From NCBI GenBank assembly GCA_902782625.1, contig CACZNZ010000250.1:1-8429 (forward strand): a stretch of DNA of 8,429 nucleotides, written 5' to 3'. The position numbers were made by a program, and so were the translations under genes. Positions 5,742 to 8,429 of the stretch are shown here, piece by piece (within the stretch, counting starts at the first letter, position 1; every line of letters begins with the position of its first letter). The notes beneath the pieces are model-generated. The model was not told where the DNA came from. It saw nothing but the letters and a program-made list of their open reading frames with translations, and did no database searches. Origin of the DNA: an uncultured Lachnospiraceae bacterium. Lineage in GTDB: Bacteria; Bacillota; Clostridia; Lachnospirales; Lachnospiraceae.

Positions 5742-5936
5742 ACTTTACTTTTCTTCAAAGACCGATACACGATCTTAATACCTTGCTCTTTACACTCTTT
5801 GAACAGCTCAGCGTTTGGCAGGCCCACATAAGTCACGACCGGTATCTTCTCTTCGTAGATTACCTTAAACATAGGCGATGTAAATACATACACACCATTA
5901 TCCATAGGAAGCACATTTACCCCGTCTGAAATAGAT
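5720..5936 (-). pseudogene. Probable decayed fragment of a FabK / nitronate monooxygenase-like flavoenzyme
   Basis: The stretch between the ABC ATPase stop and the lipoprotein promoter reads as an open frame of about 72 codons. It includes GVNVLP, then VIYEEKIPVVTYVGLPN, KECKEQGIKIV and KVAL. In order and spacing these resemble the middle of FabK-type enoyl-ACP reductases and related nitronate monooxygenases, where GVN-, EE-PVVTTGAGNP, KEAGIKVIPVV and SVALA occur in succession. That likeness is from memory of the family, not from a search. No usable start exists: an ATG at 5905-5903 lacks a ribosome binding site, and the open frame above 5936 only overlaps the 3' end of the ATPase gene. The Gly-rich flavin-binding ends of the enzyme are absent. 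It is most likely a relic left by deletion or recombination; a short unrelated ORF is the alternative. Confidence 0.4.
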
Positions 5937-6671
5937 TTACCACCCCATACTTTCCAGCCACCTGTTGGTCTTTTGTTCACGCTCTCTAACGTCATCCTGT
6001 ATATACTTTCTGAGTATCAGTTCTCCTCTGATCTCCCCATCCAATAGATACAGGATCCTTTCACACATGGCAGCAATCCTGCTGTCATGTGTAACCATCA
6101 TGGTCGTGGATCCTTTTTTGTTCATCTTAAGAAATGCTTCAATCACTTCCGAAGCAGCTTTCTGATTCAACGCTCCTGTAGGTTCGTCTGCGAAAATGAT
6201 TTCCGGATCCATCATCATGCTGCGGCATATGCATGCTCTCTGAAGCTGCCCGCCGGAGACCTCTTTCACATTTCGCCTTGCAAGCTCTCCAATGTGCAAA
6301 GTATCCATAAGGATTTCCGCTTTTTTATAATGTTCTTTTTTGTGCTTCCTGTCCGCATGAACCGCCGGAAGCACAATATTGTCGATGATATTCAGATTCT
6401 CCAGAACATTCATCTGCTGAAAGACGAATCCCATCCGTCTCAGCCTCAGACTGGCTTTCTCGTCTTCATTTAATCCGGTGAGTTCTGTCTTTCCCAGCAT
6501 CACTTTTCCTGCATCTGGATGATCCATACCGGATACATTGTAAAGAAGTGTAGATTTGCCTGAGCCGGAAGGCCCCATGATCGCTGTCATCTCACCTTCC
6601 CCAATCTCAAAACTGATATCTTTCAGGATAGTTCCCTTTCTAAGATTATTCACTCTCAGTATTTTTTTCAT
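5937..6671 (-). CDS. ABC transporter ATPase (FtsX-type exporter partner)
   Basis: A 244-aa nucleotide-binding subunit that drives the FtsX-like permease encoded just upstream. All motifs are intact: Walker A GPSGSGKST (33-41), Q-loop Gln85 in FVFQQ, ABC signature VSGGQLQR (138-145), Walker B with Asp162-Glu163 in IIFADEP, D-loop GALN (166-169) and H-loop His195 in MMVTHD. It groups with MacB/LolD/BceA-like ATPases, whose partners work on substrates in or outside the membrane rather than carrying them through a channel. The start at 6671-6669 (MKKILRVNN) has GGAG at 6678-6681 with 6 nt spacing; an ATG 15 codons earlier falls inside the permease gene and lacks a site. The gene starts 17 nt after the permease stop, so the two are co-transcribed. 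The C-terminus ends in ESMGW, as I recall for related ATPases, so it looks full length. Confidence 0.93.
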   Translation of the reverse strand: MKKILRVNNLRKGTILKDISFEIGEGEMTAIMGPSGSGKSTLLYNVSGMDHPDAGKVMLGKTELTGLNEDEKASLRLRRMGFVFQQMNVLENLNIIDNIVLPAVHADRKHKKEHYKKAEILMDTLHIGELARRNVKEVSGGQLQRACICRSMMMDPEIIFADEPTGALNQKAASEVIEAFLKMNKKGSTTMMVTHDSRIAAMCERILYLLDGEIRGELILRKYIQDDVREREQKTNRWLESMGW

Positions 6672-6688
6672 CACAATCTCCAATCTTT

Positions 6689-8429
6689 TTACTTTATAGG
6701 CCCTGCTCCTAGGCATTCGTACGCATGTATATGATTCACTTCAATCAGGCCGGTCCGTGCCGCAGATAAAACAGATGCCAGAATCACTGCAGGTGCTGCC
6801 ACAAAGACTTCTATCGGGTTGATGATAAACTGAAATCCATATGCGCCCATTGACCGAAGAAGCAGTGCTGCCATACTCTGTCCCGGCACAATTCCTGCGT
6901 AGATACCGATTATCAGGCCCGGCAGGATATACATCATCATTTTCTTCAGATAATCGTTGCGTATCTCTGAGGCCGTAAACCCCAGAGCTTTCTTCAGTGA
7001 ACTGTCATTACGTTCTCGCCAGAGCACCAGGCGTATCAAAAGCAGCACGACTACAAAAAGCACCACGCATGCCATGGCAGCAGAAACGGCGGAGGCTTTC
7101 GAAACATTTCTTATGGTCTGTCCGTAGGTTCCTTGAAGATAGTCAGAAATCAGCGTAATCCGAACGCCTTCTCCCTGGTTTGCATATCTGCTTTGATATT
7201 CTCTGACCCACTCCCCTGCACGCTGTTCGTCGGCGAGAGACAGATAGATGACACTCCACATGACCGGTGTTTCATCTTCCGGATCTCTTAGAATGGCCTT
7301 AGCTGTTTTCCCGCCATTGGTGATATCGGAGTAAATCCCGCAGACTGTGCAGTTTTCTTTTGTTTTGCTTCCATCCTTCCTTTCCTTGAAAATGGTAATG
7401 GTATCACCAGGCTTTACACTCATCTCTTCGGCATTCAGGACAGAGAGTGCAATCTCTTTTTCGCTTTCCGGATAACTTCCTTCGATATATCGAACCGGAA
7501 ACCTGCTGTGATCCCCGTTCTCGATCATCAGGTTACAGGAGGATCCGTCAGGCAATGTCGCCTTGTAGGAACCTGTCAGCATCAGCACATAATCACGCAC
7601 TCTGCTGTCATCTGCTAATTCACCGGTCAGTGCTTCCGTCTGTTTTTCGATATTATCCGTCTGTCTTATATCAATTCGGATCTGGCTCTCTCCTATGCCC
7701 ATATACGTGACGAATTCCGGTGCCCCGATCGTGCTTTTCATATTCCAGGGAACAAGCAGTATAAACGTCGCCGCTGCCGTAATGATCGTTGCCGGCAGCC
7801 ACAGGTTCCTGCTTCGGACGTTGCTGCCGCGATCACGCAGGACTTCCAGTGCTGACATTTGATCTGTCTTTCGAAGCGTGTGATGTATGGACATCAAGAG
7901 GAATCCTTCGGCAACGAGGGATCCGGCAATCATAAGTGCATAGATCCCTCCAATGTTTCCGGGATTGCCGTATAGCAGCCTCATCTGCGTACTCAGCGGT
8001 TTGGATACAATGACTGCCATCAGGATTCCTGCAAAGCAACCGACAGCTGACAAGGCCAGGTATTTTGAAAAATACAGGCTGCGTATGCCTTTCCTTGAGA
8101 TACCTACTGCTTTCAGCATTCCTATTTCCCGCCTGTCTTTTTCTAACTGTGTCAAGATCATGTACCTTATACAGAGCATAGAAATGAACAGGACAACCAC
8201 ACTGACAAGCAGAATCACCAGAATCATCATGCCATCGGAAAGAGCATTCATCATTCTGATCAGTGGAAATGTGATCGTCGGCCCGTTATCCGGGAGTCCG
8301 GCGTCTTTGTATGCCGTGGCAAATGCATTGACATCACTGCCGTCTTTAAGCCTGAACTCTATCAGGTACTCCTCACACCCAAGTGGCTTTAATCTTTGGT
8401 AATCCCTCTTACTCACCAGAAATCTCTTG
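6689..8429 (-). CDS. FtsX-like ABC transporter permease, 5' part beyond the right edge
   Basis: The frame is open to the window edge, so this is the C-terminal 579 residues of a longer protein; a GTG at 8416-8414 is internal and has no ribosome binding site. Counting from that GTG codon, seven hydrophobic segments are visible (about 62-86, 114-138, 157-177, 206-224, 442-466, 490-512, 536-556). A large outside domain lies between the fourth and fifth (about 225-441). Two copies of the FtsX coupling region follow membrane segments: EIGMLKAVGIS (97-107) and SSLKKALGFTASEI (472-485). This gives the 4+4 segment plan of MacB/LolC-like duplicated permeases, with the first segment and first outside domain cut off. 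It works with the ATPase encoded 17 nt downstream. Substrate unknown: such pairs handle lipoproteins, antimicrobial peptides or signalling. No two-component system is visible in the window. Confidence 0.9.
   Translation of the reverse strand, partial: KRFLVSKRDYQRLKPLGCEEYLIEFRLKDGSDVNAFATAYKDAGLPDNGPTITFPLIRMMNALSDGMMILVILLVSVVVLFISMLCIRYMILTQLEKDRREIGMLKAVGISRKGIRSLYFSKYLALSAVGCFAGILMAVIVSKPLSTQMRLLYGNPGNIGGIYALMIAGSLVAEGFLLMSIHHTLRKTDQMSALEVLRDRGSNVRSRNLWLPATIITAAATFILLVPWNMKSTIGAPEFVTYMGIGESQIRIDIRQTDNIEKQTEALTGELADDSRVRDYVLMLTGSYKATLPDGSSCNLMIENGDHSRFPVRYIEGSYPESEKEIALSVLNAEEMSVKPGDTITIFKERKDGSKTKENCTVCGIYSDITNGGKTAKAILRDPEDETPVMWSVIYLSLADEQRAGEWVREYQSRYANQGEGVRITLISDYLQGTYGQTIRNVSKASAVSAAMACVVLFVVVLLLIRLVLWRERNDSSLKKALGFTASEIRNDYLKKMMMYILPGLIIGIYAGIVPGQSMAALLLRSMGAYGFQFIINPIEVFVAAPAVILASVLSAARTGLIEVNHIHAYECLGAGPIK

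Larger units (their letters stand above)
5674..5985. repeat. 11-bp direct repeats flanking the relic fragment
   Basis: GTTCACGCTCT occurs on the plus strand at 5674-5684 and at 5975-5985, 301 bp apart. The right copy is in the 3' end of the ATPase gene and the left copy is in the lipoprotein leader, so they bracket the decayed FabK-like stretch. They may mark short-homology recombination, or be chance. Confidence 0.4.

Noticed and set aside
5937..5995. N-terminal extension of the relic frame into the 3' end of the ATPase gene
   Set aside because: This part is an out-of-frame reading of the conserved ATPase tail and has no ribosome binding site; only the segment below 5937 looks like a former protein.

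Overview
The window looks like chromosomal DNA from a low-to-mid GC Gram-positive bacterium of the Clostridia, most likely Lachnospiraceae/Eubacteriales. This is inferred from strong AGGAGG-type ribosome binding sites, a Lys-rich surface-protein tail typical of that group, a lipoprotein, and FtsX-type ABC exporter genes. No 16S or other taxonomic marker is present, so the assignment is provisional. Every gene I can support lies on the minus strand, so transcription runs from high to low coordinates.

Layout in the direction of transcription, from the right edge: (1) a two-gene ABC exporter, with a permease cut by the right edge (6689-8429) followed after 17 nt by its ATPase (5937-6671). (2) A roughly 280-nt stretch holding an apparently decayed protein fragment that resembles the middle of a FabK/nitronate monooxygenase-type flavoenzyme, ending in a promoter/operator-like element. 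(3) A compact four-gene run: a lipoprotein with a GTG start (4904-5653), an MBL-fold metallohydrolase (4171-4857), an HD-domain hydrolase (3383-4174, overlapping the MBL gene by ATGA), and an N-terminal-nucleophile (Cys2) amide hydrolase (2675-3358). (4) A large secreted surface protein (715-2460) with a signal peptide, beta-helix-like repeats, a BIG2 domain and a very basic C-terminal domain. (5) A 162-aa protein of unknown function (167-655), with its own promoter at the end of the surface-protein gene and a clear intrinsic terminator. (6) The first 18 codons of another gene running off the left edge.

The closest to a possible undescribed system is the lipoprotein/MBL/HD/Ntn-hydrolase run. 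It puts three mechanistically different hydrolases in one probable transcript, two of them translationally coupled, behind a membrane-anchored protein of unknown function. The families suggest a small degradative or scavenging pathway, but the substrate cannot be read from the sequence. The ABC exporter just upstream may or may not be functionally tied to it. No RNA genes, CRISPR arrays, insertion sequences or phage genes were seen.
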